Notes under the pieces: model-generated | What the model was told of the DNA's origin: nothing | Seen by the model: only the letters and a program-made list of their open reading frames with translations | Databases searched by the model: none | Shown: in pieces, positions 37,960 to 47,800 of the stretch | How the letters are laid out: each line of letters opens with the position of its first letter | How positions within the stretch are numbered: position 1 is the stretch's first letter | Source: Trichoplax sp. H2 | Taxonomy: Eukaryota; Placozoa; Uniplacotomia; Trichoplacea | Direction of reading: 5' to 3' | DNA length: 64,000 nucleotides | NCBI GenBank assembly: GCA_003344405.1 | Contig: NOWV01000215.1 | Span: forward strand, 1-64,000 | Made by a program: the position numbers and the translations under genes

Positions 37960-40074
37960 TTAGCGGATATCAGTAGGCCATTTTGTATGGAAGGGTTGAG
38001 ATTTGAAAGATAGTCCATTAGAAGGCCTTGAAATAACATCATCATCTTCACAGCAAAAGACGATTACACTTGGAGTTGTAGCTGTACCTTTATGAAGTTC
38101 ATGTTCTTCACCAGGAGCTAACTCCGTTACGGCTGTCAGCAACTGATAATCAACATGTGGCGCACTTTCAGTAATAGGTTCCCAATCTATCGGTGGTGAT
38201 GCCGGTGGCGATAATAAATACTGTTTGGTTGGCGTTGGAGGGCGTAAGTAACGGTCTTCATCGGATACTTTTGGTACCTGGGTTTTTTATAATATCACGT
38301 TAACATAGTCCGCAGTATTGTAAATTTGTAGCGTCATAAATTTGTCAGAAAATGACTGCAGACTGTAATATGGTATTAACTCGTAGAGTATAAATCGGCT
38401 TTGATATATCTAGGATAAGGATTGTTATTTAAATACAGCCATAACATAAATCTGTTACCTGTATCAATATGACTTTTATTGGTTCGCCATGAAACGGTAT
38501 TTGGTGTAGTTTTGCTTGAGCGATTTCGGCATTGTTTCTATTTTCAAAAGTGACTCTTACTTTCTTGAAATTTTTCAAATAATTAAATCTGATATTGTTA
38601 TCCACTGTTCTGAAAAGCTGTTCAAATTCTCTCTGTATATTAATAAGAATACAATATAAGAATTTCATCTCATGAAAAGGTATACGAGTATTTTATTACT
38701 TCCGTGGTAGTGAACGGTAATGGATAACTGGAAATTTCTAAAATTAGGTATTGATGCCACACGACCGAAAAAATCTCTGATTTAAGTAACAATCTACGCG
38801 TATTCATCACTACTACTTCATTTTCAATTCACTGGGATGATGTTCTGCTCATACATTCAAGAAGAGATGTGGAAATGGATTATAAAATAATACAGCATGC
38901 AGTAATATAAAATTGATTTATAACATTAGTTGTAACGATCACTGCTACGATGATAATATCGCTGTATAACAAAATAATACCAGGCTAACGTATTAATTCA
39001 AAAGATGTTATCATTAAAATACAAGAAGAATCAGAAGACAGTGAAACTCTTCCTGCAGTATATTAACGACTACAAAAGTCGAACGGAATTCAACGCAACA
39101 TCAAGTGATGAAATAGTTTCGAACTTACGCGTAATGTACAATAAGTGTACATGATGTATAGTACTACACTTTTCGTTATCTATGTTCAATGATGTTGACA
39201 TCATGATGATTATTTACTGTAACAACAATAACAAAATGAATCATGAATTATAACATTTTAGTCCATGCATCATTCTAACGTTAAGTCAATCATGGCTAAC
39301 GAGAATAGGGTACTGTAATCTATTGGCGTTCATTTCATTTTATATAGGGAAATACAAAATCACTCCTATTTCATTGCACTACATCGGCTATGCAAAGTCA
39401 GAGTCACTTGCTAGTACTGACAAAAATACTGTTGCATGGTTAAATTACTTGTGGCAGCGATTAAGTCAAGTACTGGACGTGTACAGCATTGGCAACTTTA
39501 TTACTGCAGAACGGAATCCCAATTTCTGAATAATCCAGTAGTCGTATAACGAAAGAATTTTAGTTTATGCATTATTTCATGCAGGCAAGATTGTCAACGA
39601 ACATTTGATAAAGCCGAAGATGGATCGTTTGAGTCAGTCACTAATTAATTGTACTGTATAATAGTGTATATATAGTATAGCAGTTTAACTATTTCAACGC
39701 ATATCATTGTTGATGCCGGATTCTATCATCAAATTGAGGCTCCATAGCAGTGATTTCTACAGTATTTTGCTCTACGGTACCATGATCCGATTAATGTAAT
39801 ATATCATACAAAATGGTGGAAAAATATTGACGAGATTGGATTACAGACGTAACCACATAATCGACAGCAAAGTCTAGATGGATAACACTTAAAATCATCA
39901 ATTTACAATGTTGATGATTAATACCTTTAAAGATAGGTCTTGGAAGAAAGCATCTGGTAAATCAGCGATAGATAAAACGGTTTGATTTTCGGCTTGTTCG
40001 TGTTGCGAAAAATCATCTTTTACAGCGTCATCATTCACGTTTTCATTGGTAGTATGATTATAATTATCTAACAT
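37960..40074 (-). CDS. RCAN: Regulator of calcineurin (calcipressin/RCAN family)
   Basis: RCAN proteins bind and modulate the phosphatase calcineurin in the cytosol. Exon 1 (39925-40074) starts MLDNYNHTTNENVNDD, is acidic, and ends SIADLPDAFFQDLSLK. A middle exon (about 38462-38638) encodes the RRM-like core: REFEQLFRTVDNN, LKNFKKVRVTFENRNNAE and IPFHGEPIKVILIQ. The last exon (37960-38279) has the family signature YLLSPPASPP (Ser-Pro motif), then LAPGEEHELHKGTATTPSV and a C-terminal PxIxIT-like region. In relatives a few residues (the start of the RRM) lie between the exon 1 end and REFEQ. I could not place that short exon in the intron of about 1.3 kb, so the model is incomplete there. The gene is divergent from the orphan membrane gene at 41253, with tRNA-His between them. 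Confidence 0.88.
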
Positions 40075-40593
40075 GGCTAATTGAAAACAATATCAATATG
40101 ATATAGTGCTATGGTTGATTTTGAATCGATCAAAAAATGATAATGTGTACGTATTCGTATGTTATGCGCATCGACAGGGTGATACAAATATATGGAAACG
40201 CTTTGCAGTTTTTTGTATGGATAATGTTTGCCCAATTTTCTTCGCTTCAAATTGTGCAGCCAGTTTAGAATTTTCTACTTGAATCCGATCAAAAGCTTGG
40301 TGGATGGTCTCAAGCAAAGTTGTTTACTACAGTAGAATGTACACTATACTAAGAAAAAAATCATTCGAGTACTGTACACAGTGAGTGAGTGAGTGTACAC
40401 TGTACAGTACAGTACTGTACAGTACTGTACTGTAGTTCTTGCTTTACCTCTACAGTACTGTACAGTTTGTATTTCATCAACATACTGTACGTACTGTACG
40501 GAGGAACAAGGCCTACTGTACACTGTACTGTACAGTAAGAAGAGTGGATAGGAATTTTTTAAATTGTCTATTTTTCCTTCTTTCTTCAACTTC
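40075..40593. other. Spacer between RCAN and tRNA-His with palindromic repeats
   Basis: It contains a GTACA/TGTAC cluster at about 40368-40530, ending about 60 bp before the tRNA gene. Should include the RCAN promoter. No protein gene is supported; the 157-codon minus frame at 40344-40817 runs through the repeats and the tRNA. Confidence 0.5.
40368..40530. repeat. GTACA/TGTAC palindrome cluster left of tRNA-His
   Basis: Dense 'gtacagtactgtac' palindromes, for example about 40400-40432, plus 'ctgtacgtactgtacgg' and 'actgtacactgtactgtacagta'. Confidence 0.85.
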
Positions 40594-40665
40594 GCCGTGA
40601 TAGTATAGTGGTCAGTACTTTGCGTTGTGGCCGCAAAAACCCAGGTTCGAATCCTGGTCACGGCA
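40594..40665 (+). tRNA. tRNA-His (anticodon GTG)
   Basis: A full cloverleaf of 72 nt. Acceptor arm: GCCGTGA (40594-40600) pairs with TCACGGC (40658-40664), discriminator A at 40665. Anticodon arm: TTGCG/CGCAA around loop TTGTGGC, giving GTG (His). T arm: CCAGG/CCTGG around TTCGAAT. The internal promoter boxes are clear: A box TAGTATAGTGG (40601-40611) and B box GGTTCGAATCC (40644-40654). There is no intron and no encoded CCA. As usual for tRNA-His, the extra 5' G would be added after transcription. Confidence 0.97.
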
Positions 40666-40672
40666 TTTTTTT
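40666..40672 (+). terminator. RNA polymerase III terminator of tRNA-His
   Basis: Seven consecutive T residues directly after the discriminator base, the standard Pol III stop signal. Confidence 0.85.
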
Positions 40673-40734
40673 GCATCAAGCGTATCGTACGATTTTTTAC
40701 TGTCCAGCCATGCGGACGTACAGGGTACAGTAAC

Positions 40735-40772
40735 TGATACTGGTACTGTACATTTACTGTACTGTACTGTAG
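40735..40772. repeat. GTACA/TGTAC palindrome cluster right of tRNA-His
   Basis: 'actggtactgtac' followed by 'ttactgtactgtactgtagta', about 70 bp downstream of the tRNA gene. Together with the cluster at 40368-40530 it brackets the tRNA. Confidence 0.75.
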
Positions 40773-41010
40773 TAAACAACTTTTGTTGAAACCATCCACC
40801 AAGCTTTTGATAGCCACTACTCAGGGACTACTCCAAAGAAGAGAAGGACATTTTTTGCAGCTTTCGGCCGTGTCCCGCCCTTTCTCTTCTTTCGAGTACA
40901 ATATTTTTAATAATTGATTGTCGGTGTGAATATTTTTCAAATAATTAATTATAAGCTTTTTCGAGACTTATAACATTACAGTCAGTATTTTGGAAATCAG
41001 ATGAATCTAC

Positions 41011-41050
41011 GTACAGTACAGTACAGTACAGTACAGTACAGTACAGTACA
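41011..41050. repeat. Perfect (GTACA)8 microsatellite
   Basis: Eight uninterrupted GTACA units in one orientation, the purest example of the pentamer that builds the palindrome clusters elsewhere in the window. It ends about 200 bp before the ATG at 41253. Confidence 0.95.
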
Positions 41051-41252
41051 GTAGAATCAGAACTTTAGAATTTAGAACTTAGAATTTGGTACTGTAGCAA
41101 ATCATCTTTGCACTGTAGACTGACCATGCCGAACGGTGAGGTGATTTGGATACGACAGATTAACTTGATTTCACTCGTACAGATCATAGCTTGAAAAATA
41201 GATTCCGTTTTCGGTAGAGCATACAATATTTTCAAGATTCTTCATTTCAACG

Positions 41253-43253
41253 ATGATAGTCAATTCTGTACCGCTACTTCTACCAATTATTTTTTTAGCC
41301 ATATTGCAAATACCTATGGCTCGCTCGGTTTGTGATGTAATATTCACTAATCGATCCTCAGAAGATGGAATGGGAAATGATACCATTAGTAAGCTTAACA
41401 ATAATCGTTATCACTTGATTAACTTACCTTTAAATTATCACGTAACTGTTCATATGGATGTTGATAACGGAACACGGAATATAACTCGCATCAACTATTT
41501 TATAGCAAATCTATATAAAAGTAACGCGCAAAATTTTGTGAGGCTTCCAATCGAATACAGAAGGCTTTTAAGTGGATTGATAAGATTTCTTTTAGGTGTT
41601 AGAAGCAGTAAGGATATACTCAGGATAGATGTTCAACTTGCATGTGGCAATGAGAGTTGTGACGAAATTTTTAAGGACAGTTGCCAGGGTGTACCGAAGC
41701 AGGCCGTAGAAATCATGGCTGACTATTGGTTGCATAAGTTTCAAATTAATTACAAGTCAGACGTACAGTATGTTGATAAAAAACTATGTATTCGTATGGA
41801 TTCGAATTGCTCTCTTTATTGCAAGGAACATAATGGGCCTACCAAAATGGAAGAAGACAAGAGCCTGTCCCCAATTGGCGTATTGTTGATATATACAGCC
41901 TCTGTTTTGCTGCTCTTCAGATTCATTCTCTCGGTTTTCATGCATCCCACAAGTCCAAGTACGGCCATTATACAAGGTGAACAAATGATTTGTACATCTC
42001 AATCACTTTCTCTCAGAGATACTTTGAAGCTAGTGACTTATCATTATATTCCTGAGGGACAACATTATCAAGTACTACTCTTCCATTTGATAATAACTTC
42101 GATATCGATAATTGAATACTTTACTGGAGCGCTAGCTAGTTTTAGAGCATATAATTTTCGAATGTGGATTGAAGGTTTTTGGTTCAACTCACCACGATTC
42201 TTTATTTGGACTATAATTATCTTCGTTAATACCTTACAAGGCATCATCGTTGCTGTCATTGCTGCTATAAGAAAAAAAAATGTACAACATTGTAACGACT
42301 ACAAGAAAGCGAGTGATGATTGGTTTGCAACTTTTATTCATAAAGGATTCTTTTACAAAATTCTGTATTGGCTACAGTTGCACGTATTTATTTTCGCTAT
42401 TTCTTTCAAAGTCAATGACTTTAACATAAAATCCAATCGCTTTTATAAATATTTTCTAACAATCTATTTTACGATGACATTCCTAACAATATCTTACGAA
42501 TTAGTGGATTTTGGTTTTATTGTTCTAGGTGCCATCATCTATGTCACTTCCTTTCAAAACACATCGATACCTTATCTTATAATCGGGTTACCGTTGAATA
42601 TCGTTTTAATTGCTTTAATTCAAAATCACTTAGGTCAAAGACGATACTTGTTAGACTTATTCAACAAAGTGAATGCAACAGATATTCCAGTATATATTAA
42701 AACTAATCAAAGACAAAACAAAGTCTTGATGAAAGTTTCTCGTAACGCAGTTCCGTTCACTAAACAGTTAGAACATTTCTTCCGACAGAAAAAAACTGGA
42801 AAAGATGTTACAAATGAGTATTTTATATTTAACGAAAGAAGTTCTGATGAAACAATAAGCGAATTAGCTGAGATAATACATTGGAAGGATGTTGGATCAA
42901 ACTTTGAAATTGTTGAAAATTGGAACGGTGACAAGTGGATAAGATCATCTATTTATAAATCAGCAGTTGACGCTTCAGGTATTGCAAGTGTAAAAAAACT
43001 GTTTGTAGACTGTCTTATTCTAGTATGTATTGAAATTGCCTATTTTTTAATAGTATCTATAGTCAACGATGAAAACATCGATTCAGTACGCAGTATTATT
43101 GGTGGTGTATTAATACCTTATATTTCTATAGTTGTTGCTATTTTTATTACACGTACATCTACAAATGAAACATCTGATAAAAGAACTATCTGTAAACTTA
43201 TAGCTAAAGACATAGATTATTTAAAAGCAACAGCTATTGTATCCGAAGTGTAA
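41253..43253 (+). CDS. Intronless multi-spanning membrane protein, family unknown
   Basis: I do not recognise this 666-residue protein. It begins with a likely signal peptide (LLLPIIFLAILQIPMARS). A luminal or extracellular domain of about 180 residues follows, with several N-glycosylation sequons (NRS, NDT, NGT, NIT, NES, NCS) and about eight Cys (e.g. CGNESCDEIF), which suggests disulfides. About eight or nine hydrophobic spans follow: near 206-230, 275-295, 315-337, 368-388, 400-440, 445-465, 590-612 and 625-648. Between the last two groups lies a hydrophilic stretch of about 120 residues with charged, helical character. The topology (N-terminal ectodomain plus many spans) resembles receptors or transporters, but no signature motif is visible. 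A single exon in an intron-rich region hints at a retrocopy or lineage-specific expansion; that is inference. Confidence 0.8.
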   Translation: MIVNSVPLLLPIIFLAILQIPMARSVCDVIFTNRSSEDGMGNDTISKLNNNRYHLINLPLNYHVTVHMDVDNGTRNITRINYFIANLYKSNAQNFVRLPIEYRRLLSGLIRFLLGVRSSKDILRIDVQLACGNESCDEIFKDSCQGVPKQAVEIMADYWLHKFQINYKSDVQYVDKKLCIRMDSNCSLYCKEHNGPTKMEEDKSLSPIGVLLIYTASVLLLFRFILSVFMHPTSPSTAIIQGEQMICTSQSLSLRDTLKLVTYHYIPEGQHYQVLLFHLIITSISIIEYFTGALASFRAYNFRMWIEGFWFNSPRFFIWTIIIFVNTLQGIIVAVIAAIRKKNVQHCNDYKKASDDWFATFIHKGFFYKILYWLQLHVFIFAISFKVNDFNIKSNRFYKYFLTIYFTMTFLTISYELVDFGFIVLGAIIYVTSFQNTSIPYLIIGLPLNIVLIALIQNHLGQRRYLLDLFNKVNATDIPVYIKTNQRQNKVLMKVSRNAVPFTKQLEHFFRQKKTGKDVTNEYFIFNERSSDETISELAEIIHWKDVGSNFEIVENWNGDKWIRSSIYKSAVDASGIASVKKLFVDCLILVCIEIAYFLIVSIVNDENIDSVRSIIGGVLIPYISIVVAIFITRTSTNETSDKRTICKLIAKDIDYLKATAIVSEV

Positions 43254-44384
43254 TTCAAGAAATTGGAAAATCTTCTAAGTTTTTAGATAAAATGAAGCTT
43301 CGGTGAACGTATATTGATAGATGCTTTTTACCTATTTGAAAGTAAAGTATGTTTATACATAATTATAGATTGCCCGTAATATGTAATATTTAGATTGTAC
43401 TACAGTGTAAATGTCTTACTATAGGCATTTAATATTGTTCTTAAATTCTGATTTGGTATCTATTGTATCTAATGCTACGATAGTATTTCCTGCATGCATT
43501 CTATTCCTAAAGCTCTAAATACCATCGCTTTCCGCCTTAGAAATCATTAATTACAATAGTTACAATGTTCGTATTTCCTTACGTTACTTCACGACAGTTT
43601 ACATACTGCTCTACTGTAACTACCACATTGTGCACCATTATCGTCTACAATAAAGCCACCTTTTCTTCTTCATGCTAAAACCCTTGTGTATTTCTCTGCA
43701 TCGCAACTAAATCTGGTACTGGTGACTCATTGAAGCCTCCATCACGAACGATAGTTCTAAGAGGAACTGTTACTGCTTGCTTTTGCTTTGGATTAAATCG
43801 TATTTAATCGTATTACAAAGCAGAATATTTTAAGATCGGAGAATGCTCATCTTTGTCGCATATAAACTACTCCTGTAATTACGCGTATGGCTGATAGAGC
43901 TACTGTTGTAGCCGATAGTCACACAAGTCAATATCTCAATTTGTGTAACTCGAATTTTGTTCCAAATAACTGTTAATAAGTTCAATTAATGCTTGATTGA
44001 ATATCAAATAAGACTTAAAAATAGGTAAGCCAGTGTTGGGTTAATGAATTAGCTTCCGGTTAGAATTACTAGTACTGTATATTGTCGATTAGTCCGGTAT
44101 ACTGTCATTTACTGTACAGTAGTTATACTATAACTAGTATGAAATCTGTCGCGTTGCTGACGGATGAACACCTTAATTAGGAATCTGCAAGACATTGAGA
44201 TTTTAGATGCTGATTGTCTAAAGCTACTGGTAGTAATGCTATCCTGAACTGCCTCTTTGCCCAACTGTTGAATAACACTGTGCACTTATTTATACATTTG
44301 TTAGCAAGAATATAAAATTCAAGAGCAATTATAGGGCGGGACGGTGAGATTACAAATCCGTCCGTAATCGGTCCGAAATACGGT

Positions 44385-44445
44385 ACTGACGTATAGTGTA
44401 CAGTACTGTATACTGTATAGTGTTAATAGATACTGTACTGTACAT
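44385..44445. repeat. GTACA/TGTAC palindrome cluster
   Basis: 'gtgtacagtactgtatactgt' followed by 'actgtactgtaca', about 440-500 bp upstream of the REV3 copy 1 start codon. Confidence 0.75.
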
Positions 44446-44820
44446 CAAAATAACAACACTGGTTCTATCCAATCTTCGTGAATTAAAGTTTGCTACTGTT
44501 GCACTCTTCCAAGTTGGTTCTAACCTGATCATTATTGTTATTATTACCTGGTAATCATTACTTTTTCTACTACTGTATCGATAAATTGGATAACTAGATA
44601 CTGGAACTAGATACTGGAACTGAGCTGTCTTTCTCTTCCTTTATGGTAATTATGGTACAGTGGGATTGATGTTGAAATTATTTTTATTATTCAGATTAAT
44701 GATAATATCAGTTATCCTTCCAAGAATGCATTGAAATCCAGTTGATGTCGATCCAATTGATGTATATTGCAAAATTTCAACGCCTTGTATGCTTAGAATA
44801 GGATTTACTTAGGACAATGC

Positions 44821-44830
44821 TATATAAAAA
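44821..44830 (+). promoter_or_regulatory. Probable TATA box of REV3 copy 1
   Basis: TATATAAAAA lies 53 nt before the start codon at 44883, in a less AT-biased stretch ending in the favourable start context GACCATG. Spacing implies a short leader of about 25-30 nt. No equivalent is seen just upstream of copy 2 at 57403. Confidence 0.4.
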
Positions 44831-44882
44831 AGACACAGGCTCAAGGACCTAGTAAGATAAACCAGCTCAGTTAAGATCGACC

Positions 44883-47800
44883 ATGTTTTCAAGTAGAATT
44901 GTCGCTGCTGATTTTTACCTCGCCAAACCCATTCAAAAATTGGATGCATGTTACTCGGATTTTCGACGATGCCCAACCAAACGAGTTCCGGTCGTTCGAA
45001 TATTTGGTGCTACACCGGCTGGCCAAAAGACTTGCCTTCATGTACATGGCGTTTTCCCCTATCTTTATGTCCCTTATGATGGTAGTCTGCCTGTTAGTAA
45101 ATACTTATTAGAGTTTGCTAATAGCATCGATAAAGCTATTCATGTCGCTACCGGTGTCAAATCAACCGATCAGGATACATCGAATATGGCTTGGCAACAA
45201 GTCGTTTTTAAAATAGCCATCGTCAATGGAATGTAAGAATCAAATTGATTACTAATAATGTGCTACAGGTTTCTATATGGTACTATCGTAAGACTAATGT
45301 ATTGTATATTACTGTCGTGTTCTTTACTTGACTACTGTATCTGAAGTGCATACTTCAGTGCAGTTTGAAAGAATTTCGAGCAAACTGCTATTCTAGACTC
45401 ATTTTGTTATTGCTATTCTGCAGGCCCATGTATGGATACTACAACGAAGAAAAACAGTTTATGAAGATTTATTTATATAATCCAAATCTAGTAGGGAAGT
45501 AAGTTAGAACGATCTCGGATAGTTTTGTGTAAAAAGGATACCAAGTACAGACATGCAGTTACTCTGTGCTTCATATATCGAATGTAATATGCTCGCTTCT
45601 TACGCTTCAATAGGCTAAGGTAAAGAGTTACGTTATGTTCTTTGCATATATGGTACCCATGACATTGAGCTAATGCCACTTTGAGTCTTTCTGCTGCGTT
45701 GAAAGTTGCAGAATAGACGATAATAATAGATAGCAATTCTAATCAATCGTTCACTTTACCTGTAGTTACATGAAACGTTAGACCTTCGTATTAAGAATGG
45801 TAGACAACTTTTGACCTAGTGAACTGATATTTATTAATTATTGTAACAGGGTTGCAGAGTTATTATTAGCCGGTGCTATCATGAATAAAGTCTTTCAACC
45901 GCACGAATCGCATATTCCATTCATTTTGCAAGTAAGTCACAATATGACTCAACTGATTGTATTGGAAAATGGTTGCTTAATAACATTAATGATGATTCCA
46001 GTAAATATCAGTTAAGAATACTTACTAATTTTTGTGTTGCAGTTTTTCATCGATTATAATTTATATGGGATGAACTTAATCAAGCTTGCTGTTGTTAAAT
46101 TTCGCGCCCCATTGAATGAAGATAGTGAGTATTTCAGAATTGATTTAGTACTAATCGATTTCTAATCGGCCATAATAGGATAGTTTTCTCAGCATAATAA
46201 ATATCGTACCAAATATTATAGGCATTCACTATATTAGCCCTGTAGGTGAAACACCTCGTACTCCCATGATGTCTTCCTCGGCAGTAACTGGATACTCTCC
46301 TTATCGTAGCCCTGGACATAGAATTTGGAACAACGCATCCATTCCAGCGTAATTGACTAGCATTGTATAGTTGTTTTAGTCTTTTGCAGAATGTCATTTA
46401 CTAATTCGTGATTTGTATTGCCATGATTCCATCTTTTGATCGTATTAATGTTTCAAAAATGTGTCGATAATTAGGAATCTGATGACATCATACGAAGCTG
46501 AACGAATGAGTACTTGTGAACTGGAAGTCGATTGTGTTGCTGCAGATATTATTAACAGGCTAGACTTGGAAGGTGACTGTAATTAAAAGGGCTTTCATTA
46601 TCTTGAATTTTGATAATGTGTTTCTGGTGTTTAAGCTACTGTTTAAAATTACTATCTAAAACTTCCATCTGTATTTGGCATAGCTACAAAGGGAATAAAT
46701 CCTGGTATTAAAGCAATATGGGATGACGAAATTCAACGTAGAAAGAATAAAGGCGAATCCTCACAGCTAACGCCGCCGGCTTCTCAAGGTAAAATTGATT
46801 AAAGTGACCATTAGTTTGTCTATTTTTCGTGGTGTAATTATTAGGTGCTATGGCAGTGGTAATGAATGTTTAACATTACTTTGTTTTCATTTTGCAAGAG
46901 CGCTGCCCAACTTACGAAGACTCATCTGAAATAGAATTTAAAAGAATAGTTGCTGCAGCGATTAAGCAATTTGAAAATGAGCAAAGGTAGCGAACTGACA
47001 ATTGTATATCTGACGAAATTAGCATATGTTCGGTCTAGGTAATTTATTGGAAACTTGTTCAGCAATCTTCGTATAATGTGAACTTTACTCGGTTATGTTT
47101 TAGCCAGCAGGATGCGAATGTCAGCTTGGATAGTGATCAGTTAGAATTATCGCAAATCGGTTCTACCCCTTCCTGTCAAATTGAGATTCACTCGACAAGT
47201 TTGAACTCCAATAAAGGTATTGCTAGCTGTAGGAATAATATAAAATTAAAACATTGGGCAAATAATTCTTAAATTATGCAGCTTTGATATAAATTTTTGT
47301 TGTGAATCCGGACTTTAGAAGTCAACTCCATAATTGAGCATACTGACTCTGCGATCAATGATAATGCTGTAGGAGAAACTGACGTATCTTATCGGCGTAA
47401 GATCCTCCGTTAAACTTTTGTGTCTATTATTTATTACTAACATGTGTTTGTGGTATGCAATTATATGGTAAACTTTCGAAAACTTGTCTTTATAGGGTCC
47501 GAAGTTTCAATGGACTCTGAACTGGTGGATCTTTTAGCCCATCTTGGCAGTAGTAACGACACTAATAGCCTATTTAGCAGTAGCCAATTAAATGATATAA
47601 ATTCACAAGATGAAGTTAGCATTTTCAGCGGAAGTGGTAGAATGGAAGTAGATGCTAGTAAAGAAGACAATGAATTGATAAAATGTGATGATGACGATGA
47701 AGCGTTGTTAATGTCGCAGATTTGGACGTTAGATGCTTTTAACAATAACGATACTGTTGTTAACACCGGTGTACAAAGGTAAATATCGTGTCTCAAATTA

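Larger units (their letters stand above)
40673..41252. other. Spacer between tRNA-His and the orphan membrane gene
   Basis: It contains a second palindrome cluster (about 40735-40772) and a perfect pentamer array (41011-41050). No gene is seen. It should hold the promoter of the gene at 41253. Confidence 0.5.
43254..44882. other. Intergenic DNA upstream of REV3 copy 1
   Basis: About 1.6 kb, AT-rich, with GTACA/TGTAC units at 44100-44120 and 44385-44445. No gene recognised. It contains the probable TATA box of REV3 copy 1 at 44821. Confidence 0.5.

Noticed and set aside
40344-40817. 157-codon minus-strand frame
   Set aside because: It passes through palindromic repeats and antisense to the tRNA-His gene; the product is dominated by Tyr/Ser/Thr/Val from the repeat.
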